Of a stretch of DNA of 42,573 nt, positions 23,843 through 32,472 are shown one piece after another; position 1 is the stretch's first letter; each line of letters opens with the position of its first letter. Below the pieces are notes generated by a model, which saw only the letters and a program-made list of their open reading frames with translations, was not told the origin of the DNA and ran no database searches. The position numbers and the translations under genes were made by a program. This DNA is from an uncultured Collinsella sp. (GTDB lineage: Bacteria > Actinomycetota > Coriobacteriia > Coriobacteriales > Coriobacteriaceae). The stretch covers positions 1 to 42,573 of the forward strand of contig UQWQ01000008.1 in NCBI GenBank assembly GCA_900544755.1, given 5' to 3'.

Positions 23843-24637
23843 ATGTTTAAACTGATTGCATCCGATATGGACGGCACACTGCTTGACGAAAACGGCCAGG
23901 TGCCTCCCGAGACCTACGAACTGATTCTGGCGCTACACGAGCATAGCGTGCATTTCGCCGCATCGTCAGGTCGTCGCTACGATCGCCTGTGCGAGTTCTT
24001 TGCGCCCGTTCGCGACAAGATGGACTTTGTCGCCGCTAACGGCGCCCAAGTCTACGCCGACGGTAAGATGGTAGACCGTGAGGTGTATTCCCACCTGGCG
24101 ATTCGAAGGCTCGCCCAAGCCGTCAGGACGTTTCCCAATCTGCATCTTGCGCTCTTTGACCGAACCAAGTCCTTCCTGCTCGATGACGAGTGCAAGTTCG
24201 TGCGTGAGGTCGATAAGGACCTTCCCAATGCCGAGCGTATTTGGGAGCTGCCCGATCCCAGCGTAAATATCATCAAAGCGAGTATCTTTTGCGACGACAG
24301 TGCGGTTATGGACAGTGCGTACGTGCTACAGCGCGAACTTGGTCAGCTCTTTACTTTTGCGCCTTCGGGCAACGCGTGGATCGATGCCATGCAGCCTGGT
24401 GTATCGAAGGCCTCGGGTATCGCGCAGCTCGCGGAGCATTACGGCATTGATCGCGACGAGGTCATAGCGTTTGGCGACTCGATGAACGACTACGAGATCA
24501 TTCGCTTTGTCGGCACGGGCTGCGCGATGGAAAACGCGCGCCCCGCGCTTAAGGCGGTGGCCGATCGCGTGGTGGGTTGTAACCGTGACCACGCCGTCCA
24601 GCAGGAGCTCCGTCGCGTGCTGGAGAGTCTCTCCTAA
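23843..24637 (+). CDS. Cof-type HAD-IIB phosphatase
   Basis: A 264-residue cytoplasmic phosphatase of the Cof/HAD-IIB group. These enzymes remove phosphate from sugar phosphates, FMN or pyridoxal phosphate. The nucleophile motif is DMDGT (8-12), the lysine of motif III is in VSKASG (K189), and motif IV is GDSMND (211-216), with the large C2 cap in between. The start at 23843 follows AGGGAG, which is buried in a long hairpin. The substrate is unknown. Convergent with a second HAD gene. Confidence 0.88.
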   Translation: MFKLIASDMDGTLLDENGQVPPETYELILALHEHSVHFAASSGRRYDRLCEFFAPVRDKMDFVAANGAQVYADGKMVDREVYSHLAIRRLAQAVRTFPNLHLALFDRTKSFLLDDECKFVREVDKDLPNAERIWELPDPSVNIIKASIFCDDSAVMDSAYVLQRELGQLFTFAPSGNAWIDAMQPGVSKASGIAQLAEHYGIDRDEVIAFGDSMNDYEIIRFVGTGCAMENARPALKAVADRVVGCNRDHAVQQELRRVLESLS

Positions 24638-24639
24638 TC

Positions 24640-24668
24640 CGGCAGATGGGGACGTTCCTTTTCTGCCG
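24640..24668 (+). repeat. Short GGGGAC hairpin repeat
   Basis: Arms CGGCAG (24640-24645) and CTGCCG (24663-24668) around ATGGGGACGTTCCTTTT. It lies two bases after the stop of the plus-strand HAD gene. Confidence 0.8.
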
Positions 24669-24673
24669 ACAGT

Positions 24674-24713
24674 GGGGGACAGTCCTTGCAGCTTTTTCGT
24701 GAAGGCTGTCCCC
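24674..24713. repeat. Double-core inverted element between the convergent HAD genes
   Basis: GGGGACAG near 24675 is matched by CTGTCCCC near 24706-24713, so two family cores face each other around a T-rich centre. The pairing continues imperfectly inside. Confidence 0.6.
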
Positions 24714-24718
24714 AACGA

Positions 24719-24749
24719 CTGGTCATTCAAGAACGTCCCCAATGACCAG
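24719..24749 (-). repeat. Short GGGGAC hairpin repeat, inverted copy
   Basis: Arms CTGGTCATT (24719-24727) and AATGACCAG (24741-24749) enclose a core which on the minus strand reads GGGGACGTTCTTG, the same core as at 23641-23671 with different arms. Confidence 0.8.
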
Positions 24750-24756
24750 ACGATGA

Positions 24757-25599
24757 CTAGGCAAGGGCGGCCATGATGGTGTGGGCGACGCCGTCGTGGT
24801 CGTTGTCGTATCCGGTGACGGCGTCGGCGGCCTCGCGGTCTTCGGGCTCGGCGTTGATCATGGCCATGCCGTGGCCCGCTGCCTGCAGCATGGGGATGTC
24901 GTTGATGTTGTCGCCGAACGCCCAGGCGTCGGCGAGACGCTCGCCCAGGTGCTCGCATAGCCACGTGAGGGCCGTTCCCTTGGTGGCGCCCTCACCCATG
25001 ACCTCGATATTCATGGCGTAAGAACGCGTGACCTCAATGCCTCCGAGCGTGTCGAGCTCCGCCGCGATGGCGTCGCGATCGGCCGGGTCGTGCCAGTACA
25101 TGGCGATGCGTTCGAGCGTCTCGACCCCGTCGATCTTACTGTCGATATCCATGTCGATCGGTGTTCGTGTGCGCTTGAGCGAAGCCGCGATGTGGGGGTC
25201 ACCGCCGCAGAACTCATCCAGGCGCCCGTAAAGCGAGCGGGGGAGGAAGCACTGCCCATCCGCGAAGATATCGAAGGTCACATCGTGGCCGGCGGCGATG
25301 CGATGGACGCGATGGGCAATGCCGCGATCGAGCGGACGGCTCAAAATGCGCGTGGCGCGCGAGGCATCGTTGGGCACATCGTCGTCGAGCTGCCAGACGC
25401 TGGCGCCATTGGCGCAGACCGCGTAGTGCACGGCAGGATGGGCGAGGATGGGCTCAAAGATGCCCGACAGCGGACGTCCCGTGCAGGGCACAAATTCAAT
25501 TCCGCGTCGAGCGAGTTCGTCGAGCATCGACCAGGTGGCATCGCTCATTTGCTTATCGCTCGTCAGCAGCGTTCCGTCCATATCGGAAAACACAATCAT
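24757..25599 (-). CDS. Cof-type HAD-IIB phosphatase
   Basis: A 280-residue HAD-IIB phosphatase with DMDGT (6-10), TGRP (40-43), motif III lysine in GATKGTA (K207) and GDNIND (229-234). It resembles its convergent neighbour in fold, but sequence similarity outside the motifs is low, so they are not a recent duplication. The start ATG at 25599 lies downstream of the citrate synthase terminator. The substrate is unknown. Confidence 0.87.
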   Translation of the reverse strand: MIVFSDMDGTLLTSDKQMSDATWSMLDELARRGIEFVPCTGRPLSGIFEPILAHPAVHYAVCANGASVWQLDDDVPNDASRATRILSRPLDRGIAHRVHRIAAGHDVTFDIFADGQCFLPRSLYGRLDEFCGGDPHIAASLKRTRTPIDMDIDSKIDGVETLERIAMYWHDPADRDAIAAELDTLGGIEVTRSYAMNIEVMGEGATKGTALTWLCEHLGERLADAWAFGDNINDIPMLQAAGHGMAMINAEPEDREAADAVTGYDNDHDGVAHTIMAALA

Positions 25600-25624
25600 T
25601 TGATACAGCCCTTTCTGCTGGCAT

Positions 25625-25662
25625 AAAAAGCGTGGCCGAGGGCGGCGATGCCCTGGCCACGC
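25625..25662 (-). terminator. Intrinsic terminator of citrate synthase
   Basis: GCGTGGCC...GGGC (25630-25643) pairs with GCCC...GGCCACGC (25650-25662) with one irregularity. On the minus strand five T's follow. Confidence 0.85.
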
Positions 25663-25686
25663 TCGAGTTCTATAACGGTTCGCGTC

Positions 25687-27105
25687 CTAGCGGTCGGCGA
25701 GCGGCTTGTACGCTAGCGGCTCGATCACCGGACGATAGGCCGGGCGAATAATACGGTGCGCGCAGAAGAGCTCTTCCATGCGGTGTGCCGACCAGCCGGC
25801 CATGCGGGCGACGGCGAATAGCGGCGTAAAAAGCGTCTCGGGTACGCCGAGCATCTTGTAGATAAAGCCCGTGTACAGGTCGATGTTGGCGCAGATGGGC
25901 TTGGTCATGCCGTGGTCGCGCATCACCTGCGGTGCCAGGCGCTCGATGCGCTCGATGAGCGCGAATTCATCGCCCAGGTCCTTCTTGGCGGCAAGTGTGC
26001 GCGCGTAACGGCGGCACACCTCGGCGCGCGGGTCGCTCAGCGTGTAGACGGCGTGGCCCATGCCGTAGATGAGACCCGTGCCGTCGAAGGCCCGCTTGTC
26101 GAGGATCTTGCCCAGGTAGGCTGCGACCTCGTCCTCGTCCTCCCAGTTGGAGACATGCGCGCGGACGTCCTCGTGCATGGACACGACCTTGGCGTTGGCA
26201 CCGCCGTGGCGCGGGCCCTTGAGCGAGCCGATAGCCGCGGCATAAGCGGAATACGGGTCGGTGGCCGAGGAGGACAGCACGCGGCAAGCGAAGGTGGAGT
26301 TGTTGCCGCCGCCGTGCTCTGCATGCAGCATGAGCATCACGTCGAGCAGCATGGCTTCGTCGCGGGTGAACGCCATGCCACCGCGCAAGACCTGTAGGAT
26401 GGTCTCGGCGGTGGAGAGACCGGGCGTGGGGTGTGGCACGTGAACCTCGGAGCCGCGAAGCTTGGCGACCGAGGCCATGTGTGCGAAGGCGGCGATGCGG
26501 GGGAGACGGGCGAGCATGGAGATGGCGACGTCGATTTCGTGCTCGGGTGTAATGGCGTCGGGCTCGGCGTCGAAGGCGTAGAGCAGCAGCACGGCGCGCT
26601 GAAGCACATTCATGATGCTCGACGACACCGTGGTCATGGGGAACTCGCGGACGTATTCGTCGCTCAGGTGCCTAAAAGCACCCAGACGTTCGCAAAAACC
26701 GTCAAGCTCTTCCTTGGTGGGCAGAGAGCCCGTAATGAGCAGATAAGCGACCTCTTCGTAGCCGTAGCGATTCTCGGCCTGGGCGTTGTTGACCAGATCC
26801 TCGATGCTGTAGCCACGAAGCGTGAGTTTGCCCTGATCGGGCACGACCTTACCGTCGACCTTGTTGTAGCCATGCACATCCGAGATGCGAGTGAGGCCCG
26901 CGACCACGCCCGAACCGTCTGCATTGCGCAGGCCGCGCTTGACATTGTGCTCGACAAACAGGTCCTCGTCATAAGGGTCGGTCGGCAGGCCGTGGTAGAG
27001 GTTTTCGCTTTCGGGCGAAATCTGACGGCTCGCCTCGTAATCCAGAACCAGGCGGCTCAAGTGGTCATCGAAGCGGTAATAGATTTTCTTGGCGTCGTAG
27101 GCCAT
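25687..27105 (-). CDS. gltA: Citrate synthase
   Basis: A 472-residue enzyme that condenses oxaloacetate and acetyl-CoA to citrate. The active-site residues are recognisable: H264 in HAEHGGGNNS, H351 in GMGHAVYTLSDPRA and D409 in NIDLYTG; GPRHGG (H300) is also conserved. The N-terminal ~85 residues extend the usual core, and DVHGYNKVDGK is typical of the longer form seen in anaerobic clostridia and actinobacteria. A 2-methylcitrate synthase cannot be ruled out. ATG 27105 follows GAGAGGAG. It lies 77 bases after the ACT-domain gene and is probably cotranscribed with it. No other TCA-cycle gene is in the window, so it probably serves glutamate synthesis. Confidence 0.9.
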   Translation of the reverse strand: MAYDAKKIYYRFDDHLSRLVLDYEASRQISPESENLYHGLPTDPYDEDLFVEHNVKRGLRNADGSGVVAGLTRISDVHGYNKVDGKVVPDQGKLTLRGYSIEDLVNNAQAENRYGYEEVAYLLITGSLPTKEELDGFCERLGAFRHLSDEYVREFPMTTVSSSIMNVLQRAVLLLYAFDAEPDAITPEHEIDVAISMLARLPRIAAFAHMASVAKLRGSEVHVPHPTPGLSTAETILQVLRGGMAFTRDEAMLLDVMLMLHAEHGGGNNSTFACRVLSSSATDPYSAYAAAIGSLKGPRHGGANAKVVSMHEDVRAHVSNWEDEDEVAAYLGKILDKRAFDGTGLIYGMGHAVYTLSDPRAEVCRRYARTLAAKKDLGDEFALIERIERLAPQVMRDHGMTKPICANIDLYTGFIYKMLGVPETLFTPLFAVARMAGWSAHRMEELFCAHRIIRPAYRPVIEPLAYKPLADR

Positions 27106-27182
27106 GCGCGCTCCTCTCCGGGCCGCATCGGGGTGACTTGCATGGGCATGCGCGCGTCAGGCTATCCCCAGCGGCTTGCTCG

Positions 27183-27470
27183 CTACAGGCGGTACATAAA
27201 GTTGAAGACGTCCTCGCGCTGGATGGACACGTTGACGCCCGAAAGCTCGCCGGCCTCGGCCAGCGCCTTCTGCAGCTCGGCGAAGTCGAGCTTGGACTCG
27301 GCGGTATCGGCCAGCATGGTCATGGTGAAGATGTCCTCGATAATGGACTGCGTGATGTCGCGGATGTCGACGTTGGCCTCGCCTAGGACACGGGTGACGC
27401 CGGCGACGATGCCGGGGCGGTTCTTGCCAAGGACGGTGATGACGATACGGGAGGACGAGATCTCGGCCAT
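27183..27470 (-). CDS. ACT domain-containing protein
   Basis: A 95-residue protein made of one ACT fold. SSSRIVITVLGKNRPGIVAG is the typical first strand and turn, followed by VDIRDITQSIIEDIFTMTML. The family (UPF0237 type) is related to glycine-cleavage regulator ACT domains and is thought to bind amino acids. The exact ligand is unknown. It precedes citrate synthase in the same direction, so a link with amino-acid-dependent carbon flow is possible but unproven. Confidence 0.85.
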   Translation of the reverse strand: MAEISSSRIVITVLGKNRPGIVAGVTRVLGEANVDIRDITQSIIEDIFTMTMLADTAESKLDFAELQKALAEAGELSGVNVSIQREDVFNFMYRL

Positions 27471-27704
27471 GGGAAACCCTTTCGCGTGATTGCGGCGCGC
27501 GCGGGGCGCTCCGCTACGGTACAGTGTTCATCATTGTACCTGTCTGGCGCAAAAAAGGCGCGCTCGCTGCGGCGTTACATGCCTGCAACATGAGCGTAAG
27601 GGGGAAGGCCGCACGGGGAAGAGCCGTCTGGCGCGTGTCCGGCTCGTGTTGGGTTGATTTCCGATCTCAGCCGAACACATTGAGCGGACAGGCCGTTCCC
27701 GCAG

Positions 27705-27798
27705 TCAGCCGAACGCCTCCGACGGCTGATTCCGAACTGGAAGCGGAGGGCATCCCCGCCCTTCGGTAGGGGATACCGCTCCGCGGCGCATGCCGCGG
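27705..27798. other. Structured non-coding stretch beside the integrase remnant
   Basis: The 396-base gap 27471-27866 holds no gene I can support. It has three stems: TCAGCCG 27705-27711 with CGGCTGA 27723-27729; GCGGAG 27743-27748 with CTCCGC 27779-27784 extended by a nine-base inner stem (27749-27757 with 27769-27777, one mismatch); and CCGCGGC 27781-27787 with GCCGCGG 27792-27798. The last two share bases and exclude each other. It may be an attachment-site region of the lost element or a leader. Confidence 0.4.
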
Positions 27799-27866
27799 GC
27801 GGCGCCCCTATCGGACCACCGTGACCTCAGTTGGGATGGGCCCAGCACTGCCGCGTACTCGGTGAG

Positions 27867-28592
27867 CTAGAGCCAACTGTTCGTCTTCACGTCGCGTATG
27901 GCGATATTTCGGTCGTCCGGCTCGGTGATGCCGTAGCCGAACGCCTGGAGCGTCTCGATGGACTCCTGGATCCTCTGTTGGAACATGGGACCCGGATCGA
28001 CCATCGGCCCGAGGTGCCCGCGCCAAAGGCACGGCGTGGCGCGCAGCATGTTATGGATTTTGGAGATGGGCTCGATGTCGGCGTAGACGTTGAGCGTCGC
28101 CATGGCGTCCTTGTGGCCGAGGATCGATTGGAGCGCCTTGATATCGCCGCCTTGGCGGATCCACTGCGTTGCGAACGTGTGGCGAAGGCCGTGGAACGTG
28201 ATCAGCTCGTCGTTGGTGCCCATGAGGCCGTTGGTCTCCGAGAACGTCTTGAACGCCCTGCGGATATAGCTTGTCGTCGCGAAGGTCGCGCCCGGCTCCG
28301 ACAGGATGTAGCAGTCCCCGATCTCGACCGCCCCGGTAAGGCCGCGCAAGCGCAGCTTTCCGCAGTCGATCTCGTGGGTCTCCTTCAGGAAGGGGAGTAG
28401 GCCGACCGGGTCGATGGGGATACCCCTGGCGTCATGGGTCTTGGTGTCCTTGATGAACGAACCCATTCCCTTCGCGTACGCCACCGAGTGTCTGATCGAG
28501 ATCAGGCCCGTCTCGAAATCCACATCGCACCACCGAAGGCCGCAGACCTCGCCGATTCGCATCCCCGTGTGCAGGGCGAGTACGACCGCCCT
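27867..28592 (-). pseudogene. Tyrosine recombinase (integrase), N-terminally truncated remnant
   Basis: The catalytic domain of a phage-type integrase is intact: the first Arg in HTGMRIGEVCGLRW, HGLRHTFA (His-x-x-Arg), LGHKD and the Tyr nucleophile in NVYAD. The N-terminal SAM-like and arm-binding domains, usually 150-200 residues, are absent. Reading upstream, coding sequence (RAVVLALHTG) continues to 28592 and then meets the TAG that ends the XRE gene, in the same frame. From ATG 28562 only 231 residues would be made. It is most likely a remnant of the element that brought in the neighbouring cassette. Confidence 0.8.
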
Positions 28593-28844
28593 CTAATCCT
28601 CGGCGGACCAATCGAATCCGAACTCCTTTCGGGCATCCTCTTCGCTCATGACTTCGAGAAGGTCTCCGGGTTGGCAACGAAGGGCGAGGCATAGCTGCTC
28701 GAGTGTGTTGAAGCGAATGCCGCGAATATGCCCTTTTTTAATACGGGACAGGTTCACGGGCGTGGTTCCAATCCTTTCGGCAAGTTCGTTCGAGGAAATC
28801 TTTCGCTCGGCCATGATCTTGTCGAGGCGAACAATTACGGGCAT
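28593..28844 (-). CDS. XRE-family (YozG-like) transcriptional regulator
   Basis: An 83-residue single helix-turn-helix protein of the small XRE type. VRLDKIMAERKISSNELAERIG and TTPVNLSRIKKGHIRGIR form the DNA-binding helices, and LCLALRCQPGDLLEV is the typical end. Such proteins are commonly encoded right after a DUF2975 membrane protein, as here with nine bases between. It probably controls its own operon and the divergent ABC genes through the palindrome at 29404-29422. ATG 28844 follows AAGGAA. Confidence 0.9.
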   Translation of the reverse strand: MPVIVRLDKIMAERKISSNELAERIGTTPVNLSRIKKGHIRGIRFNTLEQLCLALRCQPGDLLEVMSEEDARKEFGFDWSAED

Positions 28845-28853
28845 GGCGTTTCC

Positions 28854-29366
28854 TTACGCAATCTCGTCGGAGTCGAGGTACAGCTCTCGGGCGTACAAGA
28901 AGAGCTGGGAAAGCATGAACAGGACGATGCCGAGAACCAGAGAGGTCCAATCGAATGATGAAGCGATCTCTTGGGCGCCGACGGCCCCCTCGCCGCCAAA
29001 CATCGAAACGGAGGTTTTGAGTGAGCCGGCGTAGAGGCTGGTGGCAGCTTGAACAACGAAGAGAATGCCGAGCACCTTCAAGCATGTCGCAGACCCTTTC
29101 TTGAAGGGGTCTCCGCTCTTGATCGTCCACACGAGAACGGCGCTGAGGATGGTCGTAGCGATACCGATGACGGCAGGGACCAATGTCGAGATCGCAAGGG
29201 CTGGATACGCGGGGGAGTCTGCAATTACAGGGTTGTCGAGCACTTCGATTGCTGGCTTTAAGGAGAACGCCACTTGTGCGATGGCGGTGGCGCAAAGGGT
29301 CGCAGAGGCTATCGCACATGCGATGCGGAAGGAATGAAGCCGGGGAGTGCGATTGTCGGAACTCAT
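28854..29366 (-). CDS. DUF2975-type membrane protein
   Basis: A 170-residue protein with four hydrophobic segments (about residues 13-33, 55-82, 95-115 and 140-160). Its size, topology and position directly before a small XRE gene match DUF2975 proteins, whose function is unknown; they may pass a membrane signal to the paired regulator. ATG 29366 follows GGAGG. The assignment rests on context and topology more than on a motif. Confidence 0.75.
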   Translation of the reverse strand: MSSDNRTPRLHSFRIACAIASATLCATAIAQVAFSLKPAIEVLDNPVIADSPAYPALAISTLVPAVIGIATTILSAVLVWTIKSGDPFKKGSATCLKVLGILFVVQAATSLYAGSLKTSVSMFGGEGAVGAQEIASSFDWTSLVLGIVLFMLSQLFLYARELYLDSDEIA

Positions 29367-29403
29367 AATAACCTCCGAAGAATTTAAAAAACTCAGGTTA
29401 CTT

Positions 29404-29438
29404 TTTAACAGTTTATGTTAAATTGACTTTGCCGGCAA
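29404..29438 (-). promoter_or_regulatory. Promoter with overlapping palindromic operator for DUF2975-XRE
   Basis: On the minus strand TTGCCG (29433-29438) and TAAACT (29410-29415) are 17 bases apart and can serve as -35 and -10. The -10 lies within a palindrome, TTTAAC (29404-29409), seven bases, GTTAAA (29417-29422). The -35 lies in the perfect palindrome TTGCCGGCAA. The arrangement suits repression by the XRE protein. Confidence 0.5.
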
Positions 29439-29444
29439 GTAATA

Positions 29445-29471
29445 AGGGCCGAGCATTTTGTTCGGCCCCTC
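29445..29471. other. Hairpin in the divergent intergenic region
   Basis: GGGCCGA (29446-29452) pairs with TCGGCCC (29463-29469) around a T-rich loop. It lies in the presumed leader of the permease gene, about 30 bases before its start, and could influence its expression. Confidence 0.4.
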
Positions 29472-29501
29472 TGTTCCGACTGGATGAGGTTAAGGTTGGC
29501 G

Positions 29502-31724
29502 ATGAATATGCTCAAAATCTCGAAGGCGATCTTTAGGTCGCTTCTCTCCTCCAGGTCGCTCTGTGTTGTCGTTGTTGCGTTGATGGTTCTTTGTGCTCTG
29601 CCCGTCTTCAGGAGCGCGGCTGGCATCGACGGACGGGTCGAATACCTCGAGTCGGGAATAACCCGTGTTGAGCAGGAATTGTCAGCATCCTATGCGGATG
29701 CGCTTGTGAATGCGGGGGAGGACGGTGTCTATACCTCTTCATCAAGCATGCCCGCGCTTCTGTACCCTCTTGCCGCGGGACGTCTTATCTTGGCACCGCT
29801 CTCTCCCCTACTTCCGTTTCTGCAGATATCGGATGGAGAGTACACCTATTATGACGGATCGAAGGAGTACTTGCTATGGGTCGCAACGGCCGTTGCCGTC
29901 TCGTTCCTTGCCGCGCGTCTTAACAAACGTGAAAAGCTCATCATCCAGGCACCGATGGGCGAGCTGGGTAGACTTGTTGCATCGAGCGTATGGGCGAGTG
30001 TTTTTGCAATGCTTGCCGTCCTCGCCATCAATCTTCCAGGGATAATCGCCGCGCTTGTGAAGAATGGCCCGGGCTCGCCGTTCTATCCGATAGGCTACAT
30101 TCAATATGCGACTCCGGTTATCAAACCGGCTTGGCTGGTGTTCGCGCAGACGGCCATCTTGCAATTCTTGGTGGCAGCGTTCATCTCGCTTGTCGTTCAC
30201 CTTGCCGTGAAGATTGCCAATAACCCTACGCTTGGAATCGTGTTCGTATGTGCCCTGATGGGGGTGACGATGGTTCCCGGGTATTACGGAAGATCCATCG
30301 CTTTACGTGAGTTCGCCCTGTTGAATCCCCTTACGTATGCGAACACTGAGTTGACCGTCGGCGCCTATAGCCCGTACCCGACAACGCAGATAGTGAATCT
30401 GCCTGGACTTTGCTTCGAGCGTGGCGCGATTGCCCTCGTATGCGCAATCGGGATCGAGGTGCTGGCAATTAGCCTGCTTTGCGTTGCTGGAAAGAGCGGC
30501 TGCGCGCGCCCGATGTCCCCGATTTGTCTTGAGAGAGGTTCCTTCGCTGCATCGAGAACGGCAACTCGTTCGAGCGCTTGTGCCTCCGCCGTTGCATACG
30601 TAAGAACGATGGGGAAACTGCTCCTGCGTTCTCCTACCCTCGCCGTATGCGCGATTGCAATGTCGGCGACGATGCTGGCCCCGGCTCTGGTCGAGATGTT
30701 TCCTGACGCTGATAACGTTTCCGCTGTTCGGTATAGGGATGGGGAGCTCCGTTCAATAGATCGGTATCTAGAGCAGAACGCTGCGAATATGGACGTCGAG
30801 GGCAAAGCGGCCCTGGAAGACATGCGGGATGCTCTTTCGGGTTTCGTGTACGCGCCTATGCCTGCGGAGGGGTTTCGAAGCCTTGCGACGTACGAGCGCG
30901 CTCGAGGTGAGCTGGGCGCGGCAGATGCGACTCTCCTGCAATCGATCGGAATCGAGCCGGAGACTCCTTCTCGTGCGGAGGCGCGCGCCCTTCTGCTTGA
31001 GTCGATCGCGAGCTTGCCGGACCCCAAGGTTTACGAGTTAAGTACGAAGATGCCCCCATTAATCCTCCTTTCGTATCTCCAGGCAGCGCTTCCCTCCTTA
31101 TTTTTGCTGTTGCCCGTGGTTGTCACATCGCTCGCGTGCACCCACCTGCAGTGTCGTTCCCTTCTGGTTCTCCAGATCCCCGCAACAGCGCATGTGCGTT
31201 TTCTGACGGCTGTTGCGCTGGCTCTCCTGCTTGGCTTGGTGCTGCTTTTGGTGTCGATGGTTCCCGCTGTCGTTGTGTCCGTGATTAAGAACGGTGCGGG
31301 TGGATCGGAGTATCCCGTCGCTCTCATTCGGGCGGGAGCTTCGACAACGTCCATGGTGGGGGAGGCGGTGTTGTGCAGTATTCCGTTGCTGGTCATGGCA
31401 TACGGCGTGATTTCCGTCGTCGCTGCGTTGACAGCAGCGATTAGCCGCAACCCCGTTGTCACCGGAATGGTTTGCGCGGTTCTCTTGGTGTTGGGTTCGT
31501 TGAGCGCTCATGTTGAAAGCGTGGGCATGGGCGTCGCGCTGCTGGCTCCATTCGCCTCGTTTGATCCCGCTTCCCAGGTGGGGACGATTGGGTTCCTTGG
31601 GCGAGGGACGAACGCGATGCCTTTTGGAGAGGTCGTCGGCGCATCGGGCGCTCTGCTGGTGGTCTTGGGCGCCGTATCTCCGTTGATGGTGCGCCTGAGT
31701 GTTCCAAAGATCGAAAGGGGATGA
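29502..31724 (+). CDS. ABC-2-type transporter, double permease
   Basis: A 740-residue membrane protein made of two homologous permease halves. Each has one leading membrane helix, an extracytoplasmic helical stretch of roughly 80-130 residues, then about five helices. Both halves carry the same motif after the second helix group: VKNGPGSPFYPIGYI in the first and IKNGAGGSEYPVALI in the second, each preceded by Pro and small residues. One ATPase gene follows with almost no gap, so a full exporter would be this protein plus an ATPase dimer. ATG 29502 follows GAGGTTAAGG; ATG 29484 is less well placed. Substrate unknown; related ABC-2 exporters move peptides, lipids or drugs. Confidence 0.8.
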   Translation: MNMLKISKAIFRSLLSSRSLCVVVVALMVLCALPVFRSAAGIDGRVEYLESGITRVEQELSASYADALVNAGEDGVYTSSSSMPALLYPLAAGRLILAPLSPLLPFLQISDGEYTYYDGSKEYLLWVATAVAVSFLAARLNKREKLIIQAPMGELGRLVASSVWASVFAMLAVLAINLPGIIAALVKNGPGSPFYPIGYIQYATPVIKPAWLVFAQTAILQFLVAAFISLVVHLAVKIANNPTLGIVFVCALMGVTMVPGYYGRSIALREFALLNPLTYANTELTVGAYSPYPTTQIVNLPGLCFERGAIALVCAIGIEVLAISLLCVAGKSGCARPMSPICLERGSFAASRTATRSSACASAVAYVRTMGKLLLRSPTLAVCAIAMSATMLAPALVEMFPDADNVSAVRYRDGELRSIDRYLEQNAANMDVEGKAALEDMRDALSGFVYAPMPAEGFRSLATYERARGELGAADATLLQSIGIEPETPSRAEARALLLESIASLPDPKVYELSTKMPPLILLSYLQAALPSLFLLLPVVVTSLACTHLQCRSLLVLQIPATAHVRFLTAVALALLLGLVLLLVSMVPAVVVSVIKNGAGGSEYPVALIRAGASTTSMVGEAVLCSIPLLVMAYGVISVVAALTAAISRNPVVTGMVCAVLLVLGSLSAHVESVGMGVALLAPFASFDPASQVGTIGFLGRGTNAMPFGEVVGASGALLVVLGAVSPLMVRLSVPKIERG

Positions 31725-31729
31725 TCTCG

Positions 31730-32470
31730 ATGATTGACCTTCAAACGCTGACGATCTCTTATGGAAAGAAGGTGCTCGTAGATTCGGTGAACGCTGAGTT
31801 TGCCCCGGGTACGGTCTACGGTCTCGTCGCTCCGAACGGGCATGGAAAGACGACGTTGCTGCGTGCGATGGCAGGTTTGCCGGGTCCTCGCGTGGACGGG
31901 AGCATCGTTCTGGATGAGGTGCAGGGTACGGGTGCGAGAGAGGTCCGTTCTATGATCTTCTATGCACCTGGTGAGGGGACGCTGCTGTATCCCGGATTGC
32001 GTGCGGAAGATCACCTCAAGATGGTTTGCGATATGTGGCCGCATGCTCGCGATATCGAAGAGATAGTGGAACAAACGCAGATAGGCGAGTTCGCGAAGAT
32101 GAGGATCCGCACTCTGAGCCAGGGCATGAAGCAGCAGCTTACCCTGGCGATTGCGTATGCGACGGGCGCGCGGTACCTTCTATTAGATGAGCCCATGAAC
32201 GCGCTCGACCCCAGCAGGGTGGACTTGCATTCCGAGATTCTCAGGAAGCTGGCCGATTCTGGTACGTGCATCATCATGTCATCCCACATCTTGGATTCGG
32301 TCGATAGGCTGTGCGATGAGATTCTGTTTTTGAAGGATGGGAGGCTCATTAGAAGCATTCCGCAAGATGATGCTGCGCCGAAGTCTCCTGGATCCCATTT
32401 CGCAAAGCCTGCCGGACGCGCCGAGGGTGCGCTAAGCACGTATCGGCGACTCTACGAAAAGGGCGGGTAG
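31730..32470 (+). CDS. ABC transporter ATP-binding protein
   Basis: A 246-residue ATPase that drives the double permease before it. Walker A is APNGHGKTT (34-42), the signature is LSQGMKQQ (129-136), Walker B is YLLLDEP (149-155), and the switch His is in MSSHIL. The position after Walker A holds His where many family members have Ala or Ser. A GEGTLLYPGLRAEDHL stretch is closely matched in the fused ATPase at 32624, so the two are paralogues. ATG 31730 has AAAGGGG nine bases upstream; ATG 31721 overlaps the permease stop. Confidence 0.9.
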   Translation: MIDLQTLTISYGKKVLVDSVNAEFAPGTVYGLVAPNGHGKTTLLRAMAGLPGPRVDGSIVLDEVQGTGAREVRSMIFYAPGEGTLLYPGLRAEDHLKMVCDMWPHARDIEEIVEQTQIGEFAKMRIRTLSQGMKQQLTLAIAYATGARYLLLDEPMNALDPSRVDLHSEILRKLADSGTCIIMSSHILDSVDRLCDEILFLKDGRLIRSIPQDDAAPKSPGSHFAKPAGRAEGALSTYRRLYEKGG

Positions 32471-32472
32471 AA

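Noticed and set aside
27471..27866. tRNA gene as integration target beside the integrase remnant
   Set aside because: No cloverleaf or T-loop consensus could be found on either strand.
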